A program made the position numbers and the translations under genes. Below, one piece after another: positions 11,851-25,800 of a DNA stretch of 64,000 nucleotides; within the stretch, counting starts at the first letter, position 1, and the number at the start of each line of letters is the position of its first letter. The stretch covers positions 1,054,001-1,118,000 of the forward strand of contig JANJXV010000154.1 in the NCBI GenBank assembly GCA_024803745.1, written 5' to 3'. Below the pieces are notes generated by a model. The model was given only the letters and a program-made list of their open reading frames with translations. It was not told the DNA's origin and made no database searches. This DNA is from Megascapheus bottae. Lineage: Eukaryota; Chordata; Mammalia; Rodentia; Geomyidae.

Positions 11851-12060
11851 TTTTTAAAAGCTTTTAGTAGGGCCTGTGTCTTGACAGTTCTTGTGGTCCT
11901 TAGATGGTATGCTCTTTAGGTGCCATTTCTTTCCCTATATTGCATTTATTTTGGTTTTCTATTTATAGAGCATCTTTGAGAATTCTCTGTAGTGTTGGTT
12001 TGGTTTCGACATATTGTTGCAGCTTTTCCCTGGAATGGAATGATTTTATTGTTCCCTCAG

Positions 12061-13072
12061 TTATGAATGAGAGCTTAGCTGGCTACAGTATTCTTGGTTT
12101 GATTTAAGGGCATGACATATATGCTTCCAGTCACTTTGTGCTTGCATGGTCTCTGCTGAGAATTCTGGGGTAATTCTGATTGGTTTGCCTTTGTAGGTTA
12201 CTGATCCCTTTCCCATGGATGCTTTTAGGATCTTTCCTTTCGTTTCTATTGATCCAGTTCGGATCACAATGTGGCGGTGGCATGTTCTTTTCTGGTCAGG
12301 TCTCTTTGAGGTTCTAAAAGCTTCTCGTATCTGGAAGGCCTGCCGTTCTGGATATTTGGGAAATTCTCTGAGATGATTCCCTGAAGTATATTTCCAATAC
12401 CATTGACCTCTTTCTCCATTCCCTACTCAATACCAACTAACCTTAAATTAGGATTCCTAATTGTATCTTGGACCTCCTGAAGCGCTCTCTCATATTTCCT
12501 AGATTTGGATTGACTCATTTTCTGTTCTTTATAATACCTAAATTATCTTCAGCCACGGAAAAACTCTCTTCTGCAATGTCTAACCTGCTACCAAAGCTAT
12601 CTACTTTATTTTTCATCTCCGTTGCTTCTAATTGCTCACTTTTGATGCCTTGCATCTCTTGTTTTAGATCATGTATGGATTTCTTTATCTCCTTGATTTC
12701 CTTTTGAGTGGTTAGCTCAGTAGCTTTATTTTCTTTGGACATTTGCTGGAGTTTGGTCACGTTTTTATTTGTGGATTCTATGAATTCATCCATCTTTCTT
12801 TGAAAAACCTTTATTATGGCCTCCTTTATGGCTTCTTCTTTTTCACTTATCACCTTGTTTTTGCTTTCCTCTTGTTCAGGTATGGCTTCTTCCATTATCT
12901 CTTTCTTTATATTTTCATATTTTTCATTAATGATGTTTATCAATTGCATTTGTGTAGCACTTGGAAGACTCTCCTCTAGGTTTGCCAGTGACTGTTCCAT
13001 TGTCTGTTTACATTGAGTCGGGGATGTTGTTTCTTGATTTGACATTTTTCTTGAGTTTCTTGTTCTGCCCAT
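12061..13072 (-). pseudogene. L1-b ORF1, frameshifted
   Basis: The coiled-coil half is open for 185 codons (12515-13072) from an M-G-R-T-R-N-S start. The RRM and C-terminal part is broken more than in its sisters: 12268-12514 has private single-base losses (for example within 'tctggaaggcctgccg'), and the last readable piece is 12061-12267. The shared frame break at the end of the coiled coil is also present. Confidence 0.88.
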
Positions 13073-13630
13073 TTGAAAATGGGAGCAAGGTTACCATAAC
13101 TACGATTATAGTTTTTCAGATATAACCCACCTAGACCTCTGTAGCTGGCAGACTCTAGATGTTCACAAGTTTTGTTTGGTATTATCACTCTTTCTTTTTG
13201 TGCACTTACAGACCAGTCTAATACAACCACTGATAAGCGATTTATACCCAAAACAATAAGCCTCTCAATCCAATCTCTATTGTCTTTAAGTCCCTCTGAG
13301 CCTAGAGAATAATTAACCACCTACATATACAATATTGCTCAACAGCCATCAAGTGTAGTTCCGTGCAGTATAAGGGTTGAAAGACGAGCAGAGGTCCAGA
13401 GATAGAAAAAAAGAATGAGAGAGGTCAGGGGAGGTGCAAGCGGATTAACGTAGGAGTGTAAGAATATTGTAGGAATGAAGAAAATTTATAGCATAAGGAT
13501 AACTGACATAAGTTGGTAAGTAGGTAGCATATTTGAGTACAAAGTTTGGAAAGTATTAGAATAAAACTTATGTGTTGCTGCACGACTAGCTCTTAGCCCA
13601 ACCAGTGGCCTCACAGTGGACCATGGGATG

Positions 13631-14984
13631 GATCTGTTTTTCTTGTCTACGTTGAGGGAAAGGGGTATTTCACAAGATGCAGAAGCGAAGATTTCAGAAG
13701 CAAATGCTGTGAGTGAATTAGCTCGTAAAAAGCATTTTTATTTTCTTTTATCTTTCTGCCAGTCTTGGGGCTTGAATTCAGGGCCTGAGCACTGTCCTCG
13801 GGCTTACTCAAGTCTAGCCCTCTGCCACTTGAGCCATAGTGCCACATCTAGATTTTCTATCTATGTGGTACTGAGCAATCAAACCCAGATCTTCATGGAT
13901 GCTAGGCAAGCACTCTACCACTATAGCAAACTCTCAACCCTGACATAGTAATTATAAAGTCATCATCATCATCATCATATCCAAATATGCTTTCTCCTAC
14001 AAAGAATGAACACTTTTTTTTCTTTCACTAATTCTTCTGTGTTTTTCCCTCTTGCATTTTTTACACATGACAGCAAAGTTAATCATCAGGAAAAAAATTG
14101 ATTAGGATACAGAAACCTAATAATATCCTAGTAGATTGACGTCAAAAATATGTGCAAGATGCCCTGTGTGTTTGACCTAGTGGGAGAGTCCTTGGCTACC
14201 AAGCAGTAAGCCTCAGGTTTGATTCCTTATTACCACATACATAGAAAACGCTGCAAGTGGTGCTGTGGCTCGGTGGGACAGCTAAAGCCTAAAGAAAGCC
14301 CAAGAACAATGTTCACACTCTGAGGTCAAGTCCCAAGACTAGCAAAAACAAAAAAAATTCGACAAGGGGCAAAATGCAGGCAGAGAAGGCACTGTGAAGC
14401 AAATGTTTTGTAAAGGATGAGGGCAATAGTGACCCTTAAGTTTGGATCTTACCTAAGAAAGGCTCCTTGAGCCTGAGACCAGACTGGTAGTTGGGCCTAG
14501 TGGAAGACATTGGGATTGGACAAATAAGGTGTGCTGTATACTACATCCACATATATATTGTGAGATTGGAGGAGAGATTCAGCCTCCAGTATGTCTTTGG
14601 TGAGGTCTTTTGTGAGCAAGGATCTTTGGTCATTGGGCCCTGAAAGGTGACCCTGCCTCCCTCACAATGGAACAGAATATGGAACCCTGGTAACCAAGCC
14701 ACTGTAACTAACAACCAGCTCAAGCCAGCTCACTTGGCCTGTGGCTCAGGAGGAAGAAAGATGTTGCTGTGCTGTTGCCAAAGGTCAGGAAACTCGAGTC
14801 TCAGGCATGGAAGTTGTGGATGTCTTACTCGAAGATGTACATGCTAGATCATTGCCAAGCCACAAATCCAGTATAACAGAACTTTCTCTAAGAAGAAGGC
14901 CAGGAAAATCCAGGGCAACCAGATGAGGTAAATTTCTAAGAAGAAATGTATTTGACCCCATCATCCGCCCCACACACTACAACT
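13631..14984 (+). repeat. Array spacer 2
   Basis: Same content and order as spacer 1. It differs by substitutions and by a shorter T-rich stretch near 14013, where a block around 'taactgtgtctaatgc' is missing. The 66- and 61-codon open frames at 14647-14847 and 14741-14926 are preserved. Confidence 0.85.
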
Positions 14985-15402
14985 TTCTTTTTTTTTCATT
15001 TTTTTATTGTAATTAGTAAAAGGGTTAGATGATATTTGCCAGATAGAAGGTGCATTAATTCACATACATTGATACCCTTTCACATGTCTTGGTACCCATT
15101 TCCCTCCAACCCCACACCCCCCACCCGTCTTGGTTTTCCCCCCTTCCCTATCAAATTTCAAATATCCAAATACAAATAAATTCAATATATCAGATAATAA
15201 AGTGAGATACTATACCAATATGGGATAACCAAGGGACAGCAAGCGAGATGAGAGACAACATAGTACATTAAGGACAACAATCATTCATTATATGGCTTTT
15301 GTGTCAATATCCTGGAGGTCCTGTCAATTAGCTTCACATTATATGGCCTTATATATGGCCTTTTGCTCTATTGCCAATCTCTGCTAGTAGAGCCCAAGGT
15401 TT

Positions 15403-18400
15403 CTACTGATTATGACGAATGAGGGAAACCACTGAGCCTAAGTTCCTTTGAGTCTGGCTTACTTCACTTAATATGATTTGTTCTAAGGCTTTCCATTTCC
15501 TAACAAATGGGGCGATGTCATTCTTTCTGACAGCAGCATAGAATTCCATTGTGTACAAATACCACAACTTGTTGATCCACTCATCAACTGAGGGACATCT
15601 GGGTTGGTTCCATATCTTTGCTATGGTGAATAGTGCTGCAATGAACATTGTTGTGCTAGTGGGTTTAGTATGCCCTTGTTTCTGGATTGTTGGGTAAATG
15701 CCAAGTACTGGAATTGCTGGGTCATAGGGGAGTTGTATGTTTAGCGTTTTGAGGCACTGCCGCACTGCTTTCCATCGTGGTTGAACGAGTTTGCACTCCC
15801 ACCAACAGTGTAGTAGTGATCCCTCCTGACCACATCCCCTCCAGCATCTGTTGTCATTCGTTTTCCTGATCCTGGCCATTCTAACTGGAGTTAGGTGGAA
15901 TCTTAGACTTGTTTTGATTTGCATTTCTTTTATGACCAGAGATGTTGAGCATTTCTTCATGTGTCTATAGGCCATTTTTGTTTCTTCTTCAGAGAAGACT
16001 CTCTTTAAGTCATTGGACCATTTTGTAATGCGATGGGTGTTACTTTGGAGGTTAGTTTTGGAGTGATTCAATTTTTTGAGTTGTTGATATATTTTAGATA
16101 TGAGGCCTTGTTCCGTTGTTTGGGTGGTGAAGATCTTCTCCCACTCTGTAGGCTTCCTGATTAGTTTACTAGCTATATCCGTTGCCATACAAAAGCTCTG
16201 CAGTTTAATGCAGTCCCACTTATCCAGCCTTTCTCTGATTTGTTGTGATTCTTGGTCCTTATTAAGAAAGTTTCGACCTGTACCAAGGAGGCCTAGTGTA
16301 TCTCCTATTCCTTCCTGTAAACTTTTCAGTGTGTCAGCTTTTACCTCCACGTCTTTGATCCATTTGGAGTTAATTCTAGTGCAAGGGGACAAAGAAGGAT
16401 CCAACTTTAGTTTTCTGCAGGTGTTTAACCAGTTCTGCCAGCACAACTTTTGAAGAGGCTATCTTTCTTCCATTCTATTTTTTTGGCTCCCTGGTCAAAG
16501 ATTAGGTGGCCATAGGTCTGTGGTTTAATATCTGGGTCCGCAGTTCTACTCCACTGGACTTCAGGCCTGTTCTTGTGCCAGTACCAATCTGTTTTGAGAA
16601 TTACAGCTCTGTAATAGAGCCTTAAGTTTGGAATTGAAATTCCTCCAGCGCTGTTCTTTCTGCTAAGAAGTGTTTTTGCTATACGGGGTCTTTTATTATT
16701 CCATATGAAATTTTGAATTGCCTCTTCTATGTCTTTAAAGAATGACATTGGGATGTTGATGGGTATTACATTGAATTTGTGGATAGCCTTGGCAAGATTG
16801 TCATTTTCACAATGTTGATTCTTCCAATCCAAGAGCACGGGAGGTTTTTCCATTTCTTTGTTCTGCTTTAATTTCCTTTTTTAGGGTTTTAAAGTTTTCA
16901 TCTAAACGGTCCTTTACATTCTTAGTTAAGCTAATTGCTAGGTACTTTATTTTCTTTGAGGCTATTGTGAAAGGATTTTCTTTCCTGATTATTGCCTCGT
17001 TCCTCTCAGTTTTGGCGTAAAGTAAGGCAGTTGATTGTGAGGGTTGATTTTATGGCCTGCTACCCTTCCAAAGATTTGAATCAGCTCAAGGAGCTTGGGA
17101 GTAGAGTCTATAGGATTCTTTAAATACAGAATCATGTCATCGGCAAAGAGGGATAGTTTTATTTCCTCTTTCCCTACTTGGATCCCCTTTATGCTTGCTT
17201 CTTGCCATATTGCACTGCCTAGGAATTCTAGTACTATGTTAAAAAGGAGTGGAGAGAGTGGGCATCCTTGTCTCGTTCCTGATTTTAGAGGGAATGGCTT
17301 TAGATTTTCACCATTAAGTATAATACTAGCAGTGGGTTTCTCATACACAGCCTTTATTACATTGAGAAATGTTCCATGGATTCCTAGTTTCTCCACATCT
17401 TTTAACATAAAGGGGTTTTGGATCTTGTGAAATGCCTTTTCCGCATCTATTGAGACAATCATGTGATTTTATCCCTGCTCCTGTTGATGTGTTGAATTAT
17501 ATTAATTGATTTGTGTATGTTGAACCAGCTTTGCCTCCCTGTGATGAATCCAGTTTGATCATAGTGTTTATTTTTTTTGATGAGTTGTTGTAGACGGTTG
17601 GCCAGTATTTTGTTGAGAAGTTTTGCATCGAGGTTCATCAAAGAAATGGGTCTACCGATCTCTTTCTTTGATGAATCTCTGTCTGGTTTGGGGATGAGGG
17701 ATATGCTGGCTTCACAGAATCAGTTTGGTAAAGAACCTTCATTTTCAATTTCGTTGAAGAGCTTGAGGAGTATTGGTGTGAGCTCTGCTTTGAAGACCTT
17801 ATAGAATTCAGCTGTGAATCCATCTGGCCCTGGGCTCTTTTTAAGTGGAAGTTGTCTAATTTCCATTTCTATTTCAGAGCTTGAAATAGGCCTGTTGAGT
17901 TGGGTTAGCTCTTCTTGGTTCAGTGTGTGTATGTTAATATTGTCTAGGAATTCATCCATTTCTTCTAGATTCTCAAATTTGTTGGCGTAAAGGTTTGAGA
18001 AGTATTCCCTCATGATATTCTGGATCTTGGTAATTTCTGTCGTGATATTACCATTTTCATCTGCGATTTTGTTTATTTCGATATGCTCTCTTCTTTTTTT
18101 GGTAAGATTTGCTAAGGGCTTGTCAATTTTGTTAATTCTTTCAAGAACCAACACCTTGTTTTGTTGATTCTTTCTATAGTTTTTTTATTCCAAATCATTT
18201 AATTCTGCTTTGATTTTAATAATTTGCTTTCTCCTAATGGGTTTAGGGTTGGTTTGTTGCTCTTTTTCCAGGAGGTTAAGGTGAGACATTAACTAGTTTG
18301 TTTGCCATTTTTCCAACTTGCTGTTGTAGGCACTCCATGCTATAAATTTTCCTCTGAGGACTGCCTTTGTTGTGTCCCTAAGGAGTTGATATTTGTGTGC

Positions 18401-19220
18401 TCCTTATTGTTAAATTTCATAAACAGTTGGATATCTGTTCTGATCTCTTCGATTACCCATTGTTTTTGATTCAACAATGTGTGGTTCAGTCTCCATGAGT
18501 TACAGGGTTTTCTTTGGTGGAGATGTGTGTTCAGCTCCAATTTGAAGCCTTTATGGTCTGAGAGTGTGCATGGAATAATTTCAGTGTTTCTGAATCTGTC
18601 CAGGTTTGCTTTATGGCCTAAGGCGTGGTCTATTTTGGAAAATGTTCCATGTGCTGCTGAGAAAAACGTATATTGTGGTGTTACTGGGTGGAATATTCTG
18701 CAGATGTCTGTAAGATCTAGTTGGTCTATATAGTTGTTCAGTTCTAAGGTTTCTCTGTTGAGTTTTTGCCTTGTTGATCTGTCCATAGGTGAGAGTCGTG
18801 TGTTAAACTCACCAACAATCACTGTGTTTCGATCTATGTATGGTTTCAGTGTAAGTAAAGTTTGCTTGATGAAGTTTGGAGCTCCGGGATTGGGTGTGTA
18901 AATATTTAGGATTGTTATGTCTTCCGGGAGGAAAGATCCCTTTAGTAGTATGTAGTAACCTTCTTTGTCTTTTCTTACTAATTTTCGTTTGAAGTCTATT
19001 GTATCTGATATGAGGATGGCAACTCTAGCCTGTTTATGGGGGCAGTTAGCTTGATAGAGTTTATTCCAACCTCTCACTTTCAAAAGATGATTGTTTTTGG
19101 GTAAGATGTGTCTCTCGAAGTCAGCAGAACGATGGCTCTTGCTTTTTGATCCAACTAGACAACCTATGCCGTTTAATTGGAGAGTTAAGTCCATTGATAT
19201 TGAGAGTTAGGATTGAGAGA
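15403..19220 (-). pseudogene. L1-c ORF2, multiply broken
   Basis: Readable segments are: endonuclease 18340-19194 with L-S-D-H-K-G; pre-RT 17720-18154; RT core 16989-17462 with F-A-D-D-M-I; thumb region 16425-16853; and the C-terminal domain 15403-16446, which includes L-H-C-W-W-E-C-K and reaches the normal end. Breaks at about 16440 and 16855-16990 are private to this copy. The stop in 'taactag' near 18287 is shared with L1-b and L1-d. Confidence 0.9.
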
Positions 19221-19471
19221 TATTTATTAGTTCCTACCATTTTTAAAAGCTTTTAGTAGGGCCTGTGTCTTGACAGTTCTTGTGGTCCTTAGATGGTATG
19301 CTGTTTAGGTGCCATTTCTTTCCCTATATTGCATTTATTTTGGTTTTCTATGTATAGAGCATCTTTGAGAATTCTCTGTAGTGTTGGATTTGTTTCGACA
19401 TATTGTTGCAGCTTTTCCCTGGAATAGAATGTTTTTATTTTTCCCTCAGTTATGAATGAGAGCTTAGCTGG

Positions 19472-20471
19472 CTACAGTATTCTTGGTTGGTAGTTATTTG
19501 ATATAAGGGCATGACATATATGCTTCCAGTCACTTCGTGCTTGCATGGTCTCTGATGAGAAATCTGGGGTTATTCTGATTGGTTTGCCTTTGTAGGTTAC
19601 TGATCCCTTTTCCCTGGCTGCCTTTAGGATCTTTCCTTTCGTTTCTATTGATCCAGTTCGGATCACAATGTGGCGGTGGGATGTTCTTTTCTGGTCAGGT
19701 CTGTTTGGGGTTCTAAAAGCTTCTCGTATCTGGATGGGCCTGCCCTTCTGGATATTTGGGAAATTCTCTGAGATGATTCCCTGAAGTATATTTCCAATAC
19801 CATTGACCTCTTTCTCCACGCCCTCCTCAGTACCAACTAGCCTTAAATTAGGCTTCCTAATTGTATCTTGGACCTCCTGAAGCGCTCTCTCATATTTCCT
19901 AGATTTGGATTGACTCATTTTCTGTTCTTTATAATACCTAAATTATCTTCAGTCACGGAAATTCTCTCCTCTGCAATGTCTAAACTGCGATCAAAGCTAT
20001 CTACTTTATTTTTCATCTCCCTTGCTTCTAATTGCTCACTTTTGATGCCTTGCATCCCTTGTTTTAGATCATGTATGGATTTCTTTATCTCCTTGATTTC
20101 CTTTTGAGTGGTTAGCTCAGTAGCTTTATTTTCTTTGGACATTTGCTGGAGTTTGGTCACGTTTTATTTGTGGATTCTTTGAATTCATCCATCTTTCTTT
20201 GAAAAACCTTTATTATGGCCTCCTTTATGGCTTCTTCTTTTTCACTTATCACCTTGTTTTTGCTTTCCTCTTGTTCAGGTATGGCTTCCTCCATTATCTC
20301 TTTCTTTATATTTTCACATTTTTCATTAATGATGTTTATCAGTTGCATTTGTGTAGCAATTGGAAGACTCTCCTCTAGGTTTGCCAGTGACTGTTCCATT
20401 GTCTGTTTACATTGGGTGGGGGATGTTGTTTCTTGATTTGACATTTCTCTTGAGTTTCTTGTTCTGCCCAT
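19472..20471 (-). pseudogene. L1-c ORF1, frameshifted
   Basis: The N-terminal part is open at 20157-20471, the remaining coiled coil at 19915-20160, and the RRM/C-terminal part at 19472-19918. One T is missing at about 20165 compared with sister copies ('cacgttttatttg'), a private frameshift. The break at 19915-19918 is the shared one. Confidence 0.88.
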
Positions 20472-21030
20472 TTGAAAATGGGAGCAAGATTACTACTAAA
20501 TACGATTATAGTTTTTCAGATATAACCAACCTAGGCCTCTGTCGCTGGCAGACACTAGATGTTCACAAGTTTTGATTGGTATTATCACTCTTTCTTTTTG
20601 TGCACTTACAGACCAGCCTAATACAACCACTGATAAGCGATTTATACCCAAAACAATAAGCCTCTCAATCCAATCTCTATTGTCTTTAAGTCTCTCTGAG
20701 CCTAGAGAATAATTAACCACCTACATATACAATATTGCTCAACAGCCATCAAGTGTAGATCCGTGCAGTATAAGGGTTGAAAGACGAGCAGAGGTCCAGA
20801 GATAGAAAAAAAGAATGAGAGAGGTCAGGGGAGGTGAAAGAGGATTAACGTAGGAGTGTAAGAATATTGTAGGAATGAAGAAAATTTATAGCATAAGGAT
20901 ATCTGATATAAGTTGGTAAGTAGGTAGCATATTTGAGTACAAAGTTTGGAAAGTATTAGAATAAAACTTATGTGTTGCTGCACGACTAGCTCTTAGCCCA
21001 ACCAGTGGCCTCACAGTGGACCATGGGATG

Positions 21031-22397
21031 GATCTGTTTTTCTTGTCTACGTTGAGGGAAAGGGGTATTTCACAAGATGCAGAAGCGAAGATTTCAGAAG
21101 CAAATGCTGTGAGTGAATTAGCTCGTAAAAAGCATTTTTCTTTTCTTTTATCTTTCTGCCAGTCTTGGGGCTTGAATTCAGGGCCTGAGCACTGTCCTCG
21201 GGTTTCCTCAAGTCTAGCACTCTGCCACTTGAGCCACAGTGCCACATCTAGATTTTCTATCTATGTGATACTGAGCAATCAAACCCAGATCTTCATGGAT
21301 GCTAGGCAAGCACTCTACCACTATGCCAAACTCTCAACCCTGACATAGTAATTATAAAGTCATCATCATCATCATCATATCCAAATATCCTTTCTCCTAC
21401 AAAGAATGAACACTTAACTGTGTCTAATGCTTTTTTTAATTTCACTAATTCTTCTGTGTTTTTCCCTCTTGCATTTTTTACACATGACAGCAAAGCTAAT
21501 CATCAGGAAAAAATTGATTAGGATACAGAAACCTAATAATATCCTAGTAGATTGACGTCAAAATTATGTGCAAGATGCACTGTGTGTTTGACCTAGTGGT
21601 AGAGTCCTTGGCTACCAAGCAGTAAGCCTCAGGTTTGATTCCTCATTACCACATACATAGAAAACGCTGCAAGTGGTGCTATGGCTCGGTGGGACACTAA
21701 AGCCTAAAGAAAGCCCAAGAACAATGTTCACACTCTGAGGTCAAGACCCAAGACTAGCAAAAACAAAAAAAATTCGACAAGGGGAAAATGCAGGCAGAGA
21801 AGGCACTGTGAAGCAAATGTTTTGTAAAGGATGAGGGCAATATTGACCCTTAAGTTTGGATCTTACCTAAGAAAGGCTCCTTGAGCCTGAGACCAGACTG
21901 GTAGTTGGGCCTAGTGGAAGACATTGGGATTGGACAAATAAGGTGTGCTGTATACTACATCCACATGTATATTGTGAGACTGGAGGAGAGATTCAGCCTC
22001 CAGTATGTCTTTGGTGAGGTCTTTTGTGAGCAAGGATCTTTGGTCATTGGGCCCTGAAAGGTGACCCTGCCTCCCTCACAATGGAACAGAATATGGAACC
22101 CTGGTAACCAAGCCACTGTAACTAACAACCAGCTCAAGCCAGCTCACTTGGCCTGTGGCTCAGGAGGAAGAAAGATGTTGCTGTGCTGTTGCCAAAGGTC
22201 AGGAAACTCGAGTCTCAGGCATGGAAGTTGTGGATGTCTTACTCGAAGATGTACATGCTAGATCATTGCCAAGCCACAAATCCAGTATAACAGAACTTTC
22301 TCTAAGAAGAAGGCCAGGAAAATCCAGTGCAACCAGATGAGGTAAATTTGTAAGAAGAAATGTATTTGACGCCATCATCCTCCCCACACACTACAAC
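21031..22397 (+). repeat. Array spacer 3
   Basis: Same layout as the other spacers. Conserved small open frames lie at 22061-22261 and 22155-22340. The T-rich stretch lost from spacer 2 is present here. Confidence 0.85.
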
Positions 22398-22589
22398 TTT
22401 CTTTTTTTCATTTTTTATTGTAATTAGTAAAAGGGTTAGATGATATTTGCCAGATAGAAGGTGCATTAATTCACATACATTGATACCCTTTCACATGTCT
22501 TGGTACCCATTTCCCTCCAACCCCACACCCCCCACCCATCTTGGTTTTCCCCCCTTCCCTATCAAATTTCAAATATCCAAATACAAATA

Positions 22590-22632
22590 AATTCAATATA
22601 TCATATTGAATTGGTATATATCATATACCAAT
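22590..22632. other. Double hairpin in L1-d 3' UTR
   Basis: Two adjoining inverted repeats with 10 bp stems, each closed by the loop ATC: 22590-22612 and 22610-22632. L1-b and L1-c have ordinary non-palindromic sequence at this point. The pattern suits a local template-switch mutation. Confidence 0.85.
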
Positions 22633-22815
22633 ATGGGATAACCAAGGGACAGCAAGCGAGATGAGAGACAACATAGTACATTAAGGACAACAATCATTCA
22701 TTATATGGCTTTTGTGTCAATATCCTGGAGGTCCTTTCAATTAGCTTCCCATTATATGGCCTTATATATGGCCTTTTGCTCTATTGACAATCTCTGCTAG
22801 TAGAGCCCAAGGTTT

Positions 22816-25800
22816 CTACTGATTATGACGAATGAGGGAAACCACTGAGCCTAAGTTCCTTTGAGTCTGGCTTACTTCACTTAATATGATTTGTTCTAAG
22901 TCTTTCCATTTCCTAACAAATGGGGCGATGTCATTCTTTCTGACAGCAGCATAGAATTCCATTGTGTACAAATACCACAACTTGTTGATCCACTCATCAA
23001 CTGAGGGACATCTGGGTTGGTTCCATATCTTTGCTATGGTGAATAGTGCTGCAATGAACATTGTTCTGCTAGTGGGATTAGTATGCCCTTGTTTCTGGAT
23101 TGTTGGGTAAATGCCAAGTACTGGAATTGCTGGGTCATAGGGGAGTTGTATGTTTAGCGTTTTGAGGCACTGCCGCACTGATTTCCATAGTGGTTGAACG
23201 AGTTTGCACTCCCACCAACAGTGTAGTAGTGATCCCTCCTGACCACATCCCCTCCAGCATCTGTTGTCATTCGTTATCCTGATCCTGGCCATTCTAACTG
23301 GAGTTAGGTGGAATCTTAGACTTGTTTTGATTTGCATTTCTTTTATGACCAGAGATGTGGAGCATTTCTTCATGTGTCTATAGGCCATTTTTGTTTCTTC
23401 TTCAGAGAAGACTCTCTTTAATTCTTTGGCCCATTTTGTAATGGGATGGGTGTTACTTTGGAGGTTAGTTTTGGAGTGATTCAATTTTTTGAGTTGTTGA
23501 TATATTTTAGATATGAGGCCTTGTTCCGTTGTTTGGGTGGTGAAGATCTTCTCCCACTCTGTAGGCTTCCTGATTAGTTTACTAGCTATATCCGTTGCCA
23601 TACAAAAGCTCTGCAGTTTAATGCAGTCCCACTTATCCAGCCTTTCTCTGATTTGTTGTGATTCTTGGTCCTTATTAAGAAAGTTTCGACCTGTACCAAG
23701 GAGGCCTAGTGTATCTCCTATTCCTTCCTGTAAACTTTTCAGTGTGTCAGCTTTTACCTCCACGTCTTTGATCCATTTGGAGTTAATTCTAGTGCAAGGG
23801 GACAAAGAAGGATCCAACTTTAGTTTTCTGCAGGTGTTTAACCAGTTCTGCCAGCACAACTTGTTGAAGAGGCTATCTTTCTTCCATTCTATTTTTTTGG
23901 CTCCCTGGTCAAAGATTAGGTGGCCATAGGTCTGTGGTTTAATATCTGGGTCCGCAGTTCTACTCCATTGGACTTCAGGCCTGTTCTTGTGCCAGTACCA
24001 AGCTGTTTTGAGAATTATAGCTCTGTAATAGAGCCTTAAGTTTGGAATTGAAATTCCTCCAGCGCTGTTCTTTCTGCTAAGAAGTGTTTTTGCTATACGG
24101 GGTCTTTTATTATTCCATATGAAATTTTGAATTGCCTCTTCTATGTCTTTAAAGAATGACATTGGGATGTTGATGGGTATTACATTGAATTTGTAGATAG
24201 CCCTTGGCAAGATTGTCATTTTCACAATGTTGATTCTTCCAATCCTGGAGCACGGGAGGTTTTTCCATTTCCTTAGTTCTGCTTTAATTTCCTTTTTTAG
24301 GGTTTTAAAGTTTTCATCTAAACGGTCCTTTACATTCTTGGTTAAGCTAATTGCTAGGTACATTATTTTCTTTGAGGCTATTGTGAAAGTATTTTCTTTC
24401 CTGATTATTGCCTCGTTCCTCTCAGTGTTGGCGTAAAGTAAGGCAGTTGATTTGTGAGGGTTGATTTTATGGCCTGCTACCCATCCAAAGCTTTGAATCA
24501 GCTCAAGGAGCTTGGGAGTAGAGTCTATAGGATTCTTTAAATACAGAATGATGTCATCTGCAAAGAGGGATAGTTTTATTTCCTCTTTCCCTACTTGGAT
24601 CCCCTTTATGCTTGCTTCTTGCCTTATTGCACTGCCTAGGAATTCTAGTACTATGTTAAAAAGGAGTGGAGAGAGTGGGCATCCTTGTCTCGTTCCTGAT
24701 TTTAGAGGGAATGGCTTTAGATTTTCACCATTAAGTATAATACTAGCAGTGGGTTTCTCATACACAGCCTTTATTACATTGAGAAATGTTCCATGGATTC
24801 CTAGTTTCTCCACATCTTTTAACATAAAGGGGTTTTGGATCTTGTCAAATGCCTTTTCCGCATCTATTGAGACAATCATGTGATTTTATCCCTGCTCCTG
24901 TTGATGTGTTGAATTATATTAATTGATTTGTGTATGTTGAACCAGCTTTGCCTCCCTGTGATGAATCCAGTTTGATCATAGTGTATATTTTTTTGATGAG
25001 TTGTTGTAGACCGTTGGCCAGTATTTTGTTGAGAAGTTTTGCATCGAGGTTCATCAAATAAATGGGTCTATAGATCTCTTTCTTTGATGAATCTCTGTCT
25101 GGTTTGGGGATGAGGGATATGCTGGCTTCACAGAATCAGTTTAGTAAAGAACCTTCATTTTCAATTTCGTTGAAGGGCTTGAGGAGTATTGGTGTGAGCT
25201 CTGCTTTGAAGACCTTATAGAATTCAGCTGTGAATCCATCTGGCCCTGGGCTCTTTTTAAGTGGAAGTTGTCTAATTTCCATTTCTATTTCAGAGCTTGA
25301 AATACGCCTGTTGAGTTGGGTTAGCTCTTCTTGATTCAGTGTGTGTATGTTAATATTGTCTAGGAATTCATCCATTTCTTCTAGATTCTCAAATTTGTTG
25401 GCATAAAGGTTTGAGAAGTATTCCCTCATGATATTCTGGATCTTGGTAATTTCTGTCGTGATATTACCATTTTCATCTGCGATTTTGTTTATTTCGATAT
25501 GCTCTCTTCTTTTTTTGGTAAGATTTGCTAAGGGCTTGTCAATTTTGTTAATTCTTTCAAGAACCAACTCCTTGTTTTGTTGATTCTTTCTATAGTTTTT
25601 TTTTATTCCAAATCATTTAATTCTGCTTTGATTTTAATAATTTGCTTTCTCCTAATGGGTTTAGGGTTGGTTTGTTGCTCTTTTTCCAGGAGGTTAAGGT
25701 GAGACATTAACTAGTTGGTTTGCCATTTTTCCAACTTGCTGTTGTAGGCACTCCGCGCTATAAATTTTCCTCTGAGTACTGCCTTTGTTGTGTCCCTAAG

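Larger units (their letters stand above)
7610..13630 (-). mobile_element. L1-b: full-length LINE-1, inactive
   Basis: The 3' end abuts a short poly-T tract (the poly-A tail on the minus strand) at about 7610, then comes the 3' UTR with a C-rich stretch (7735-7765). ORF2 occupies 8026-11620 and beyond, ORF1 12061-13072, and the 5' UTR about 13073-13630. Length is about 6.0 kb, normal for a complete L1. Both ORFs carry frameshifts, and several are shared with L1-c and L1-d. Confidence 0.92.
14985..21030 (-). mobile_element. L1-c: full-length LINE-1, inactive
   Basis: Complete L1 of about 6.05 kb with poly-A-side end at about 14985 and 5' end at the spacer junction 21030/21031. It has the most private frame breaks in ORF2 of the three full copies, including a single-base loss at about 16448 ('gcacaacttttgaag'). 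Confidence 0.92.

Noticed and set aside
12743..13016. Plus-strand, hydrophobic-looking open frames across L1 ORF1
   Set aside because: They are antisense shadows of the E/K-rich coiled coil. Lys/Glu codons read backwards give Phe/Leu/Ser runs.
22816..24879. A possible active reverse transcriptase, given 687 open codons
   Set aside because: The frame begins only at RT motif A. The endonuclease and early RT parts are in other frames with shared stops, so no complete ORF2 protein can be made.
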